Assembly: GCA_028583605.1 (NCBI GenBank)
Contig: CM053332.1
Coordinates: 23,998,692 to 24,062,691, forward strand
Reading direction: 5' to 3'
DNA: 64,000 bases
Source: Dastarcus helophoroides
Taxonomy: Eukaryota > Arthropoda > Insecta > Coleoptera > Bothrideridae
Below are positions 34,812-46,704 of the stretch, piece after piece. Position numbers and translations under genes: made by a program. The notes below the pieces were generated by a model. That model was not told where the DNA came from, did no database searches, and saw only the letters and a list, made by a program, of their open reading frames with translations. Numbering within the stretch: position 1 is the first letter of the stretch; the number at the start of each line of letters is the position of its first letter.

Positions 34812-37800
34812 ATGGAACCGGCGAAAATCGATTTAGAGAGCACATTTCGACAAATTGCCAACTCACGTATAGAAACTAGGAAAACCAAAGCAAAAGGGCT
34901 GGATGTTGATTATGTGCTGTTACTGAACAAATCTGTGGCGGACGAGCTGATGCAACAACTTCAGAACTCCATTGAATACTACACAGGCGACTTGACAAAG
35001 GTAAGTAATTTTTCGCCATATGACTCTCTCTCTCTGTTTAAGGAGCAATGAAAAAAAATTGTCTTCAATTTTGCATACAGGTGCGTTAAGTATCTTTTAT
35101 AGAGAATCATATACTACGTTCATTATAGTGACGTATGTGTTATATATTATCGATATCGTTTTTCAGGCAACTTAAGTCCAAAGAAGATTTTACTCATTTA
35201 CACATCGACGGTACGTATTTGACCAGCAGCAACATCGACCGTGTTACTGCTCGATTAGAAAAATGAAGAAGCGTCAAGTTGAGATTTAAATTGGGTCGAA
35301 AAATAGAATTCAAAGCAGTCTTTGCTTTGTGTAGATCAGTGTTTCCCAAACTTTCGACATCTGTGTACCATTTCCATAATTTTTCGTGATGTTGAGTACC
35401 CCTCGTTAACAAATTGTATCCTATGCACTAATATATTGTTACGGTCTTATCGGTTCGAATTGATTAACACGTGAATTGAACAATACCCACTTTATTATCA
35501 AACTCAACTCGGATCACTACAACTGAATAATTAACTCATTTATTGACTGCTAAACTCACTACTTAACTACACCGACTCTAACTGACTTGCTTGAGGGAAA
35601 GCTGACCGCCTTTTATAGTCTTAGCTCCCGGCTTCTAGACCTTTTCTTCAGATAAGGCTTATCGTTTGCCGAAACGCTTATCTGCCGTTTGCTTCGTTAT
35701 CGCGCCCGCCCTCCCCTTTTCAGATCCTTCCAGAAACCGTTTTTATTTACTAAATTCTACAATTCTATTCTAAATTCTATTCCATCTATTTACATTGCGT
35801 TACAGTATAAATGGGGAAGTGTGTTAGTTTGCTCAACGAATTTGAACAAAACATTCCGCAATCTGCACGAACTCTTTCAAAGCTGTGCAAGCTGATAAGA
35901 TAATTTTGTGAGGTTTATCCAAACAACTGAGTCATTTGAAGCTGCTCAATGTAGCGCGTCCTTCACCAAACTCTTCCCGTACCCTTGCGGATACGCGTAT
36001 CAAACTTTGGAAAACAGTGATGTAGGCGATTTGAAATGAACAATTGCCCATAAAAAGAATTAAAAAACTAATTCGCTTGCATCGTTTATTTATTCACTAG
36101 TTAAACGTTTCGAGCTAACTGTAATCGTTATTAGTTATTTGAATAGAGTATTCATTCAATTTTAACACCAACGCAACTAAGTAATTTCTGACTTTTTAAT
36201 CGTAGTTTAATCATAGTTATAAGCTTTGTTCGTGGAAAAATAAAATTATTGTAACGGGAATGCACCGTGACGAGGTAACAAGTTTTCTTCTGTATCGTTA
36301 TTTATAACCTAACCAGTTGACCAATATAGCTGACGCTTGAACACCTTAATTAGATCCTTATTGAATTTTTTCATACTTTACTTCTTGTATTTAATAGAAA
36401 CCGTTTCGGTAATGAGAAATATAATATTAAGAACTATTTATTAATATGAAAATATCGAAGGTCGCTACTGAAATTGAACGAATCTCATATTTTGTACTTA
36501 TTGCTCTAAACAAAAGTAATTATTTAACTTTTGAAGCGTCGTTATTTTTTATTTCTTTCTGCATTTTTATTAATTTTATATATTTATAATGACTGTCAGG
36601 TTAATAGCGGCATTCCGCGGTTTGTAAAACACGTAAATAAATAAATACGAGTATCTTGACAACGTTTAATTAAAACAATATTATTTTTTCATTAGTTCTT
36701 CATCAAGATAAAAGTCTAAAAAAAAAAGTCACTAAAAAAGTCATATTGCATTCCTAAAAACTAATAATGCACGAATTTTTCAAAGATGGTATATATTATC
36801 TTCGACGATTCTTATTTTGTTCACCGAAAGGCGAAAAAACTTTCATCTACTGGCTACAATGCGTTTCTTTCCTAATTTGTTGTATTGTCTTTGTGAACAT
36901 TTTTATGTGGATCCATTTGTATATTCTGATCATAAATGGTGAGTCTATTCCTTATTGTTTCGACTCGTTTTGTTCCCATTATCACAAACTTATTGTAACG
37001 CGATGTAAATAGATGGAATAGAATTGTAGAATTTAGTACATAAGAAAAGTTTCCAGAATGATCTGATAAGGGGAAAGCGACCGCGATAACGCAGCAAACG
37101 GCAGATAAGCGTTCCCGAAATTTCGACAAACGATAAGCCTTATCTGCCGTATTGTTCTAGAACCCGGGAGCCAAAACTATATAAGGCGGTCAGCTTTCCC
37201 TCGATTCAGTCAGTTAGAATCAGTGTAATTAGTGAGTTAGTAGAAGTCAATAATAAGTGAGTTAATTGTCCAATTGTGGTGATCCAAATAAAGTGGGTAT
37301 TATTTTCAATTCACGTGACAATCAATTTGAACCGATAAAGCCCTTAACATTATTAAAAAGAAATGATCATCCCTCTCTGTTCTCCTAGGTTTCTAAAGAT
37401 AAAATTTAGATTTTAATAGGGCTGGTAGACATTGGACCATAAATTGTCGGAAAACTGCAGATTTTTCTAGATATCGCAATATTTGTGGAGAAAAAAAAAT
37501 ATTTTATGGAGAAATAGGTGCTTGAATTCCAAGGCTTTTTGACCCATATAGTAATAATTGCATTCAAAGAAAAAACTTGATTTAGTTGAAAAATAGAATG
37601 CAGTTCAAATTTGTCTCTTACTTTATTCATCTAGATGAATATTTTCAAAGTTAGCAATAGTGTATTAAATTGTACACAGTAATTGCGGTTGGAATCAGTC
37701 AGGGATCGGTGGCGATCTTGTAAACTGTTAGTCATCGACTTATTGCGACTGAATGCTTTTTATCTGAGACCTTATCAACACAGTTGTTAGTTCCATAAAT

Positions 37801-40800
37801 ATTTGGATTAATTGTGGAGAAAAATGTGCATATCTGAAAATAGACATTTTTTTATTTTTCAATAAAAACACAAGAAAATTTGGATAAAATTTCAAACTTA
37901 TACATAAGCAGTGGCGGCTGGTCTTAAAGAGCGCAAGACCGCGCGCTCTTAGTAAAATGAGCCATCTATTCTTTTCTGTTTAATGTAAAAAACTTGGTTT
38001 TATCATTTTTTTAAACACAAAATAATGATATACTAATTAATTAATAAAACTTGTGAGTGACTTGGAATAAAGTACCCAAAAGTTTGATTCCATTATATTA
38101 AATATTATAAGGAAATTTAAATAGGTTGTTGCGCGCAGAATTATGCATCTAGCGTGGCTGCCGTGTGATGCCTATCAACGGCCTCCACGGGATAAGGAGA
38201 AATAAACTACAGAGCACCACGTTAAAGCTAGCCCGGGGTACGCCGCTCCGCGCTTATGCAATATTGCCAAATGGTGATTACGAGTCAGAGTTTGGAGTGT
38301 GTATTTACGGTTTATGATGCTAAATGCGTAGGTGCCTGCTGATCTGATTGCGATTGCTAATTGTGACATTCTAGGGTCTAATTATTAATTTATAAATTTG
38401 GATTTAAACAATTTTGATGAGAAAGTAATGAACACTTTATTTCTTTAAAAGATCGTAGAGCGGATTTTGTTTAAAAAAATATTTTTTTTTGTGTTTTTGT
38501 AGAGTTTAATTAGAACTTTCTAATAAAATATTTTTTATTTTCAAATGTAATTTTCATGAAAAAGTAATATAATTTTATTCCTATGAAAACAAACAATTTT
38601 AATTAAGTAACCCAGAACCCTAAGGACGGGCACAGAGTACCTTAAAAGGGCTCAGAAATGTCGATAATGTTTTTTTTTGTATTCAATGAAAATAATTTAT
38701 AAATGATAACCCAAAAATATTTTGGAGGTTATAAGATGGTAATTAAATTTAATTCGTAAAAATACTATTAAATATCACACCTTTTGTATCACTTTTGTTT
38801 CTCTTAAATTTAATACCTTGCTATGACACTGGAGTCACTTAAACTCTTAACTACTAATATTTTTGCATCTGCGCACCCCCTATCAAAAAGTCACCAGCCG
38901 CCACTGTCCATAAGTAAAAATTATTTAATTTAATCTATTGATTGTTCAGTGTAGTAATTGGTACGGAATCCTAATTGTGCGAGCCCGACTCGCCCTTGGC
39001 TGAATTATTTCTTTAATGTGGACAGTTTCTAACTATTTACTAATGCGAAAGCGGGACCCTATTAAAACCGAAAATTAACAGACATCAAATAAGTCCTCCG
39101 GTAAATTTTTTTAAGGTTACATAGTAGATTTTTTAAGGTTGCATATTCACTTCATTTTTATAACAACTGGTTTTATTTTCTTGCAGATTGCAACATCAAT
39201 TTAATCATTAAGGATGTAGCCGGACAGTCGGTTGTTCTACTTTGCGAATTTTACGGCGTAGCTTTTTTCTTTCACCAAAGCGAATTCATCACGATGCTTC
39301 GTCTAATCCAAGGGTGTAAAATCCACCTCCCCAAGACGACAACGCTCAAATTCAACCAAAGATGGAACAAATACCCGAAACGAATCGTTATTTTCGTTTT
39401 GAGCGTATGCATCGCCACCTTTTGCATAAAGATCGTCATATTTCTATTAAATAATAACAGCAAATTGGACTCCCTCTGCGACGGAACAAGTTGGTTGTTG
39501 GTACCCGTTTGGATTCCGCCCGTTTTCGATCCCATCCTCGTCGGATTATTAATATCTTTAATTCAAGGCGTACTCAGCGTCTTCGGCTGTTCCGGCGCAA
39601 TTGTATCGTTCATGGGTCAGGCGACCGCCATTTTCCATATCATTTTAAGGATCGATCATATCAAAGCTTTGATGCGTCGCGTGTCTACCTCGGGGGATCC
39701 CCGAGAACAAAAACATCTTATTATATTTTGCATCCAATATTGCCAGTGTATTACAAAGTGAGTTTAAAATAACTGCAATTAATAATGCAAGTAGAATGCA
39801 ACCTAGACTACAAATTCATGCAGCCCTTCAGGCGGCGTGTATAGTGGCGAATCATAGGTAGCTGAATTACCAACAGTTGAACTGCCACCTAGCGAAGCGG
39901 TTGCTCTCTAGGAAAGTTCCCAGAAGACAAGGATTCTAATGCACAGACTAATAGATTTGAACATTTATTAGATTCGAAGTTTGGAAACCAAACACCGGTT
40001 TCGATTTTGTAAGATCTTGCCAGTTCGAGTTGGATATACCAAACTGACGAGATCTAACAAGATCGAAACCGGTATTTGGTTTCCAAACTTCGAATCTAAT
40101 AAATGTTCAACCCTATTGGTCTATGCGTAGTAGAATGCAATTAATAAATGTACTTTTTTGGTAAAACGGATTGGTCGTGGTTTTCTTCAAAAAATGAAAT
40201 ACAAATCTTGTCCCCTGAAACCAAGAAGGGTTGGTTTCAGGGGAGAAGATTTGAATTTCAATTTTTAATAAATGTACCAACAAGGAGAACTTTTAGAATC
40301 ATGTCGAGCGTCAACGGGAGCTTTCGCGTTGTGAATTTGGTATTCGTGTTCTCGGCTTCTCTGGTGATTTCCCTTCACGGCTATTTAATGATAATGGTAG
40401 TGTGACCCTTTTGCACATAACGACATAAGTCGCTACTAACGTCGATATTTTGCAGTATCGGTCGTTGGAATCGGCCGGTGAATTAATTACAATGCTGACG
40501 TCGACAACTCTGATTTGCCTTCTCGGACAGAAGCTCGAAGACAAAGTTAGAAAATCGTGGAAAAAGGTTACAATAGATGATTCATTGCTAATTTATTGTA
40601 GGCGAACGAATTATGCTTTGTAATTTACGATTTGCCTTGGTACGAAATGGACACGGAACATCGGAAATACTTAAGGTTCATGTTAATGCATTGTCAAAAG
40701 CCCCTTTTAGTCGAAGGGGGTTCATTGGCTGTTTTTTCAATTGAGCTTCTACTGAAGGTGCGTAAATCTAGATAATTAAAAATCTTGAACTATCGTTCCA

Positions 40801-43192
40801 TTAATTCCTGACTGATGGATGATAGGCGGGAAACATCCGTATTTACGTATTAAAAGTTCGATTATAAATACACCGCAAATATAAACACTATTTAGAGCAA
40901 GAAACAAGGTAAACGTCCAACGAATAACATAAATGAATCATTAAATACTGAATGGCGAACAAAAACGAAACCAATTATGGCGAATACTAAATGAGTCGGC
41001 ATAGAGAGCGCGTACATTTTTATCCGACATCTGCTTCCAGAAAATCTCTAGTATGTTCTAGATTCTGGGTGTGGTCAAGAAATGTACACTTGCATTTGAA
41101 TAAGTTTGTGATACGGTTTTGGAAGTTCCATTTACCACGCGATTTCTATCACATTATTACATTGGTCCGTTACAGTATAACTATGAAACTTTAAATATTT
41201 CGAGGTGAAATCTTCTTTGGGCTTACAGTAAACTACCGCTTAAGTTGCGCTCTCCGGACTGGATCGACCGTTAAAGTTGCTACTCCCCTACTATTTCTAC
41301 CATTGTCGAAAAATGTATATGTTGTATTGCTCCTTGTGCGGTTGAGTGGGTTATTCAAAAGTGGCACTAAAACTCTGAAGTCTAATTCGTCGTTCCAAAA
41401 TTAGAAAAGGGGAATATCCGCGCAACTTTAGCGATCGTATTGTTACGGGCTTTATCGGTTCGAATAGATTACCACGTGTGAATTACACCACTTTATTACC
41501 AAATTAACTCCGCACCCTTTAACTGAACAGTAACTCACTTATTATTTACTAATTGCTAACCCACTAACTACACTGACTTCTAACTGACTGACTCGAGGGA
41601 AAGCTAACCGCCATATATAGTTTTGGCTTCCGGCTTCTAGAATTTTCGGCAGATAAGGCTTATCGAATGCCGAAATTTCTGGAACGCTTATCTGGCGTTT
41701 GTTTCGTTATCGCGGCCGCTTTCCCCTTATCAGAACCTTCTAGAAACTTTTTTTATTTACTAAATTCTACAATTCTATTCTAAATCCTATTTCATCTATT
41801 TACATTGCGTTGCAGTATCTTGTCAACTTTAACGGGCTCAACTTTGCAGAAGTCGACTGTACCGCATATATTTACTTTTTTACTTATTTGTTGTCATAAC
41901 ATCTAATGCGTCACTAAAGCGGAATTTGATTTCAATTGAATTTTTGTCTAACAAGTTTAAAACAATGGATATCATTTATATAAGTTTTGTTTCTCTGTAC
42001 AAGGCAGGTTAATACTTAATTGAACTTGTTTCAGGTTCTCAAAGCAGGATATTCTTACATAACGTTACTGTTTAATTTACAATCTACGCATTGAGTTGAT
42101 GAAATAAAAAATATAACGCACACTCGTACTTTGATTAAGTTATGGAGACAAAGTTTTTTCAATTGCTTTTTGATTTTTTTCGTTTTGTACACATATAGTT
42201 GCACTCGACAGGTTAAAGTATTTGGTAAATGGCACGAAATTCCTCGTCAGCAAGTGGCTTACGGGGACAAAGGAGTCAAATACAGATTTTCTGGAAATAC
42301 TTTATCCGCAAAACCTTGGATTCCACCCCTTATTGGCGTCAGGGATCTCTTAAAAGAACTCACTGGACATTATTACAACTTTGTTTTAGTAAACAGGTAT
42401 TTACACAACAGCAGTGTCTAGTAATAAAAGCTAAACATTCCCGCCGACGACGATGTAAATTGTGGCCAAGGCTAACAAACATTGGTAATCCAGGAATGTG
42501 CTTTTATTGCGAGGTTTGCATACTATTTTTTCTGAAATCGCAATCAACATTACTTAAATTAAAGAATTTTTATAAATTCATGACGTTTTTCATTAACATT
42601 TAATTTTCTGCGAAATCGAAAATCGTTACCTTGACGATCACTATTTGTTTCGTGTTGTCCGGTCCGGGAAAGCTACCTACTTTCTCTGCCTAGAACTATT
42701 TTGTGGTGATTCTTTAGCAATGGCTTAAAATACTGGAATTTTGGGGCCTGGAGAAAGTAGGCATTCTCGATCGATAACAGAAAAATTTCGTTTCTCATTA
42801 TTCAAATGTGCATTTTCGCATCTCTGTTTAAGGTACCGAAACGGAAATGACCACATTGGGGAACATAGAGACAACGAGCCCGAACTAGATAAGTACACAC
42901 CTATAGCGTCCATATCTTTGGGACAAACACGACCGTTTTTCTTCAGACACGAATCATCTAGGAAAAAGGATACGAGTACTATTAAATTGCCAACGTGTAA
43001 ACCAATTCGATTTCGAAGTTTATATTCTAAACTAACTTTGATGCTATTTCAGTAAAATTCGACCTGGAACACGGAAGTTTACTTTTAATGAATCCACCCA
43101 CCAACGAACATTGGTACCACTCCCTTCCGCCTAGAAAAAATGCCCCAGGCGAAAGAATTAATTTAACTTTTAGGAAAATTAAAATGTGTTAA
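34812..43192 (+). CDS. ALKBH2: ALKBH2-like DNA oxidative demethylase
   Basis: Four exons join in phase: 34812-35000, 42212-42396, 42833-42996 and 43053-43192, giving 225 residues. The protein is a 2-oxoglutarate/Fe(II) dioxygenase of the AlkB family, which repairs N-alkylated bases in DNA in the nucleus. Visible hallmarks are the base-flipping hairpin VKVFGKW (64-70), the substrate loop around YGDKGVKYRFSG (80-91), the iron ligands H136 and D138 in GEHRDNE and H202 in WYHSLP, and the 2-oxoglutarate-binding arginines R214 and R220 in RINLTFRK. All catalytic residues are present. It matches ALKBH2 better than ALKBH3 because VFG precedes KW. Donors are GTAAGT, GTATTT and GTAAAC. The third-exon donor at 42997 was chosen because it alone restores phase to KFDLEHGSLL. 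AATAAA lies 13 bp after the stop. Intron 1 is 7.2 kb and holds a complete odorant receptor gene on the same strand. Confidence 0.93.
35337..35436 (+). mobile_element. hAT-like end fragment, cut by LTR
   Basis: Starts CAGTGTTTCCCAAACTTT, a common hAT terminus, and is interrupted by the solo LTR at 35437. No matching right end recognised. Confidence 0.45.
35437..35804 (-). mobile_element. Solo LTR in ALKBH2 intron 1
   Basis: A reverse full-length copy, TGTTACGG to GCGTTACA, flanked by ATAT and GTAT (three of four match). It lies between ALKBH2 exon 1 and the nested receptor gene and interrupts a hAT-like end at 35337-35436. Confidence 0.85.
36767..42094 (+). CDS. Insect odorant receptor (7tm_6 family)
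   Basis: Six exons join in phase to give 382 residues: 36767-36938, 39187-39757, 40297-40396, 40456-40545, 40602-40757 and 42035-42094. Insect odorant receptors are seven-transmembrane ligand-gated subunits that work with the co-receptor Orco in the dendrites of olfactory neurons. Hydrophobic segments lie near residues 31-55, 72-86, 123-145, 172-205, 259-281 and 286-304. The C-terminal signature is clear: GQKLEDK, then IYDLPWYEM (320-328), then CQKPLLVEGGSLAVFS, and a short last exon VLKAGYSYITLLFNLQ. The fourth donor (GTTAGA at 40546) was preferred to one 21 bp later because it gives the usual spacing from glycine to the IY motif. Length is normal and no frameshift or stop was found, so it looks functional. 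Intron 1 holds a solo LTR and a hAT element, intron 2 a hammerhead-bearing repeat, and intron 5 another solo LTR. Confidence 0.9.
36994..37349 (+). mobile_element. Solo LTR in odorant receptor intron 1
   Basis: A forward copy, TGTAACGCGATG to CCTTAACA, with a perfect TTAT duplication (36990-36993, 37350-37353). Its TATA box (CTATATAAGGCGG) and AATAAAG face the same way as the host gene, so it could supply a promoter or premature polyadenylation site. It starts 55 bp after the donor. Confidence 0.88.
37909..38906 (+). mobile_element. hAT-like element N1 in odorant receptor intron 1
   Basis: A 998-bp full copy with CAGTGGCGGCTGGT and inverted CAGTGGCGGCTGGTGAC ends. Target duplication TACATAAG / TCCATAAG (seven of eight). 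Internal sequence is non-coding and carries the palindrome-like GCGCGCTCTT near the left end. Confidence 0.9.
39786..40135 (+). repeat. Penelope-like repeat with two opposed hammerhead units
   Basis: Longer relative of 16937-17105 in intron 2 of the odorant receptor. Two copies of the end block lie head to head: an intact ribozyme on the plus strand at 40030-40086 and a decayed one on the minus strand at about 39970-40023, where the core reads CTGGCAAG instead of CTGACGAG. Confidence 0.6.
40030..40086 (+). ncRNA. Hammerhead ribozyme in odorant receptor intron 2
   Basis: Identical in core to the copy at 17011: CTGACGAG, ATCT-AACA-AGAT, CGAAA, ACCGGT, A, with CCAAA/TTTGG and TTGG/CCAA in stem I. 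It is in the sense orientation of both the receptor and ALKBH2 transcripts. Predicted cleavage is after A40074. Confidence 0.75.
40161..40265. repeat. Hairpin family F in odorant receptor intron 2
   Basis: AAAACGGATTGGTCGTGG head, then arms TTGTCCCCTGAAACCAAG and GGTTTCAGGGGAGAAG; ends 30 bp from the exon 3 acceptor. Confidence 0.75.
40851..41175. repeat. Second dispersed repeat family, copy 2
   Basis: Diverged relative of 16491-16797, in intron 5 of the odorant receptor. It ends in CCGTTACAG. No open frame of interest. Confidence 0.5.
41441..41814 (-). mobile_element. Solo LTR in odorant receptor intron 5
   Basis: A reverse full-length copy, TGTTACGGG to GCGTTGCA, flanked by perfect GTAT duplications (41437-41440, 41815-41818). 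Confidence 0.88.
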
Positions 43193-43204
43193 TTTTTTTT
43201 AAAT

Positions 43205-43210
43205 AATAAA
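43205..43210 (+). terminator. Polyadenylation signal of ALKBH2-like gene
   Basis: A canonical AATAAA hexamer lies 13 bp after the stop codon. Confidence 0.6.
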
Positions 43211-43374
43211 ATCTAATATTTATTTGAATTCGTAGTAGATTTACTCGCTAGAACATTCTACAATCTACAAGTCGTAATTTTTATTATGTTATATACATTT
43301 TAGTAACTCAGGCTCATATCTAGATAAAGGTAGTGAGGGCATTTAGGGTTGCTTTTCTTTTGCTCGAAATAATA

Positions 43375-43697
43375 TGTTGCGCGTTATTGGTTCGAAGATT
43401 AATGCGCCGAGAATAATAACCACTTTATTTTCAAACTGAACTCGAAACACTACAACTGTATTCGCTTAAGTGATTAACTAATTAACCCACTAACTTATTC
43501 ATTGACTAACTAACTGAGGGAAAACTGACCGCATTTATATACCTTCCCGATATTCTAGACTAAATCCATACAGATAAGGCTTATCGTTCGCGGAAACTTC
43601 TGTAGCCGTTTGCTACATTATCGCGGCCGCTTCCCTTTATCGAATTGTTCTAGAAAAATTCCTTAGGTACTAAATTTTATAATTACATTTTGTGACA
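43375..43697 (-). mobile_element. Solo LTR downstream of ALKBH2
   Basis: A reverse copy of the GCGCAACA subfamily, from TGTTGCGCG to TTGTGACA, 180 bp after the ALKBH2 stop. The duplication is ambiguous in ATAATA-rich flanks. Confidence 0.82.
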
Positions 43698-43879
43698 ATA
43701 ATAATAAATAGTTATCAATTTAAAATTGAAATTTTAAAAAATACGGTTGTTTTCGAGTTGTCAAAATTAATACTCGCAAAACTTTTCTTAATTTCATTTT
43801 TTGGTCCTTTTTATAGTTTGTAAAATAAGAATATTTAAACTATGATTTTTCAAATATATTCTATACCTGTGGCATATAA

Positions 43880-44580
43880 ATCTAGCATCAATTTGTTAAA
43901 TATACCCTGCTGCCATCGAATGACTGGTTACAAAATTATGTGGTCGTTTGTCCCATCAATCCCATGCAAGAGATGGCGCTAATTCTGCTGCGATGCGATA
44001 CATCGTTTCTAAATTGAACGATGTATCGATATTTTTTATGCTTTGCAGTCGATGTTTCCAAAACTATCGAACTATCGTTTGCATCCCTATCTGTGGTTAG
44101 AATTGCAACATCGTTCAAAAAACCATCGATGTTTGAACATTGATATTGTTACGGGTTTTATTGGTTCGAATTGATTCACACGTGAATTGAAAATAATACC
44201 CACTTTATTACCAAACTAAACTCGGATCACTACAACTGAACAATAACCCACTTATGTATGTACTTCTAACTACTAACTCACTAATTACACTAACTTCCTC
44301 GAGGGAGAGCTGGCCGCTTTATATAGTTTTGGCCTCCAGGTTCTAGAACAATCCGGCAAATAAGACTTATCGTTTGCCGAAATTTCGGGAACGCTTATCT
44401 ACCGTTTGCTTCGTTATCGTGGTCGCTTTCCCCTTATAAGATCATTCTAGAAACTTTTCTTATGTACTAAATTCTACAATTCTATTCTAAATTCTATTCC
44501 ATCTATTTACATTGCGTTACAATATTTTTTTGATAAAACATCGATGTCTCAAACATCGGTATTCGATAACGATACATCGA
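43880..44580. repeat. Unexpanded relative of the minisatellite locus
   Basis: GCATCAATTTGTTAAATATA, GCTGCCATCG, GCGATGCGATACATCG and CTATCGTTTGCATCCCTATC match 47530-48040 in order, but the CATCGATGTTT unit is not amplified. A solo LTR (44147-44521) interrupts it. Confidence 0.7.
44147..44521 (-). mobile_element. Solo LTR splitting an ATCGATG-rich repeat
   Basis: A reverse full-length copy, TGTTACGGG to GCGTTACA, with a perfect ATAT duplication (44143-44146, 44522-44525). It is inserted in a diverged single-unit relative of the minisatellite-bearing repeat at 47530-48030. Confidence 0.88.
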
Positions 44581-44625
44581 TGCTTTTGCAATGTTTTTTA
44601 AATATTCAATTACGGTCTTAAGAAG

Positions 44626-45621
44626 CAGTGGCGGCTGGTCTTAAAAAGCGCAAGAGCGCGCGCTCCTCGTGCAATAAGCGATCTATTCTTTTCGATTTAA
44701 TGTAAAAGTCTTGGATTTAGCACATTTTTAAACACAAAAAAATGATATACTAATTAGGTAATAATACTTCTGAGTAACTTGGGATAAAGTAGGCAAACGT
44801 TTGATTCCATTATATTCAATATTATAAGGAAATTTAAATAAGTTGGTGCGCGCAGAATTATGCACCTAGCGTGGCTGCCGTGCGATGCCTATCAATGGCC
44901 TCCATGTGATACGGAGAAATAATTTACAAAAACCACGTTAAAGCTAGCCCGGGGTACGCCGCTCCGCGCTTATGCGCTATTGCCTAATGGTGAGTACGAG
45001 TCAGAGTTTGGAGTGTGTATTTTCGGTTTATGATGCTAATAAATGCGTAGGTGTCGGCTGATCTGATTGCGATTCTTAATTGTGCCGCTTACCGCCTAAC
45101 TGTCAATAGTACCGCTATAAACAAAGAGAGAGTAATACCCATTCTAGGGTCTAATTATTAATTAGTAAATTTGGATTTAAACAATTTTGATGAGAAAGTA
45201 ATGGACACTTTATTTTTTTAAAAGGTCGTAGAGCGGATTTTGTTAAAAAAAATTTTTTTATGTTTTTGTAGAGTTTAATTAGAACTTTGTAATAAAATAT
45301 ATAAAATTTTAATTAAGTAACCCAGAGCCGTAACGACGTGCAACCCTACAGAGTACTTTAAAGGGGCTCAGAAATGTCAATAATGTTTTTTTTGTACTCG
45401 ATGCAAATAATTTAGAGATGATAACCCAAAAATATTTTGGTGGTTATAAGATATTAATTAAAGTCAATTCGTAAAAATACTATTCAATATCACATCTTTT
45501 GTATCACCTTTGTTTCTCTTAAATGTAATGCCTTGTTATGGCACTGAAGTCACCTAAACTCTTAACTACTAATATTTTTGCATCTGCGCACCCTCTGTCA
45601 AAAAGTCACCAGCCGCCACTG
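44626..45621 (+). mobile_element. hAT-like element N1
   Basis: A 996-bp full copy, with a perfect 8-bp duplication TTAAGAAG (44618-44625, 45622-45629). Same ends and layout as 37909-38906. Confidence 0.92.
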
Positions 45622-45639
45622 TTAAGAAGTCAAAATTAT

Positions 45640-46560
45640 GAAGGTGTAAAAAGACCATCAAGTAAAAAAGAAATGTTTTTAAAAATTTGCAGTTTAACCT
45701 TAAAATTTCGACTTTTTTCTCATAAATTTGACTTTTAATCTCGAAATTTCGCCTTTTTTCTAGAAATTCTGAGATTAAAGTCAACACTTCGACTTTAATA
45801 TCGAAATTTCGATTATAGCTAAACTCAAAACTTGACTTTTTTCTTGAAATTTTTGGAAAAATTGGAAATTTTAACTTTTTTCACGAAATTTCTACGTTAA
45901 AGTCGAAACTGGAGATTAGAATCGAAATTACGAAAAAAAATTGAAATTTTGAAAAAAGAAAGTGTTAATTTCGAAATTTAAAGTCGAATTATGACTTTAA
46001 TTTTAAAATTTCGTGAAAAATATCGATATTTCGAGATTAAAATCAAAATTTCGAGAAAAAACTTAAAATTTCGCCTTTAAACTCGGAGTTTCTAAAGCAT
46101 TTTTTTTTTAAATTCATGTTAAATTTGGTTTAATACAAAGATTTGAAAAAGAGATTAAAATTTTGAGAAACTTGAACATTTTTTAAATAGACTAAATTTT
46201 AAGAAATATTGACATTTTCATAGATTTTTTTTTTAAATCAGGCGAAATTTTGTAAAAATGCCAGACTTTATAAAAATCGGATTTTTCAATAAAAATAAGG
46301 TTTTGAGAAAATATCGAATTTTAAAAATTTTGTCAAAAAAATTCGAAATTTTTCAAAAAGTGAGAAACTTTAACACACGAATTTTAAATTAAAATTTTAA
46401 TAGTCAAAATTTAGAAAAACATCAACACTTTTATAAAAAGTCAAAATTTTCAATAAATTCGATATTTTACAGAGTTGCAATGTTGAAAAATAGTAAAAAA
46501 TTTCAAGACAAAATTTTAAAAGAGATTTGAAAAGATGAAACGCGACATTTCTGACGATTT
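45640..46560 (+). repeat. Purine/pyrimidine-skewed degenerate repeat block
   Basis: Short TCGAAATTTCGA-like words at irregular spacing, pyrimidine-rich on the plus strand at first and purine-rich after about 45900. No gene. Confidence 0.55.
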
Positions 46561-46573
46561 GAAAATAAATCTT

Positions 46574-46670
46574 GGTGGAACGGACTGAAGAGATACTAGT
46601 ATCTCTTGAAAATGACAGCTTGGCTGTCGCAACGCGTTAGAGCAACATTTGTTGTGTTTTTTAAACAAAT
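46574..46670. repeat. Hairpin family F variant
   Basis: GGAACGGACTG followed by AGAGATACTAGTATCTC and TGACAGCTTGGCTGTCG; the CCTGAAACCAAG arm is missing. The same CAGCTTGGCTGTCG block appears in both large inverted arms. Confidence 0.55.
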
Positions 46671-46704
46671 TAATTAAAATGTGTTACTTTCAAATTTAAA
46701 CATT

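Noticed and set aside
39272..39535. Opposite-strand frame over the odorant receptor exon 2
   Set aside because: Shadow of the receptor coding sequence.
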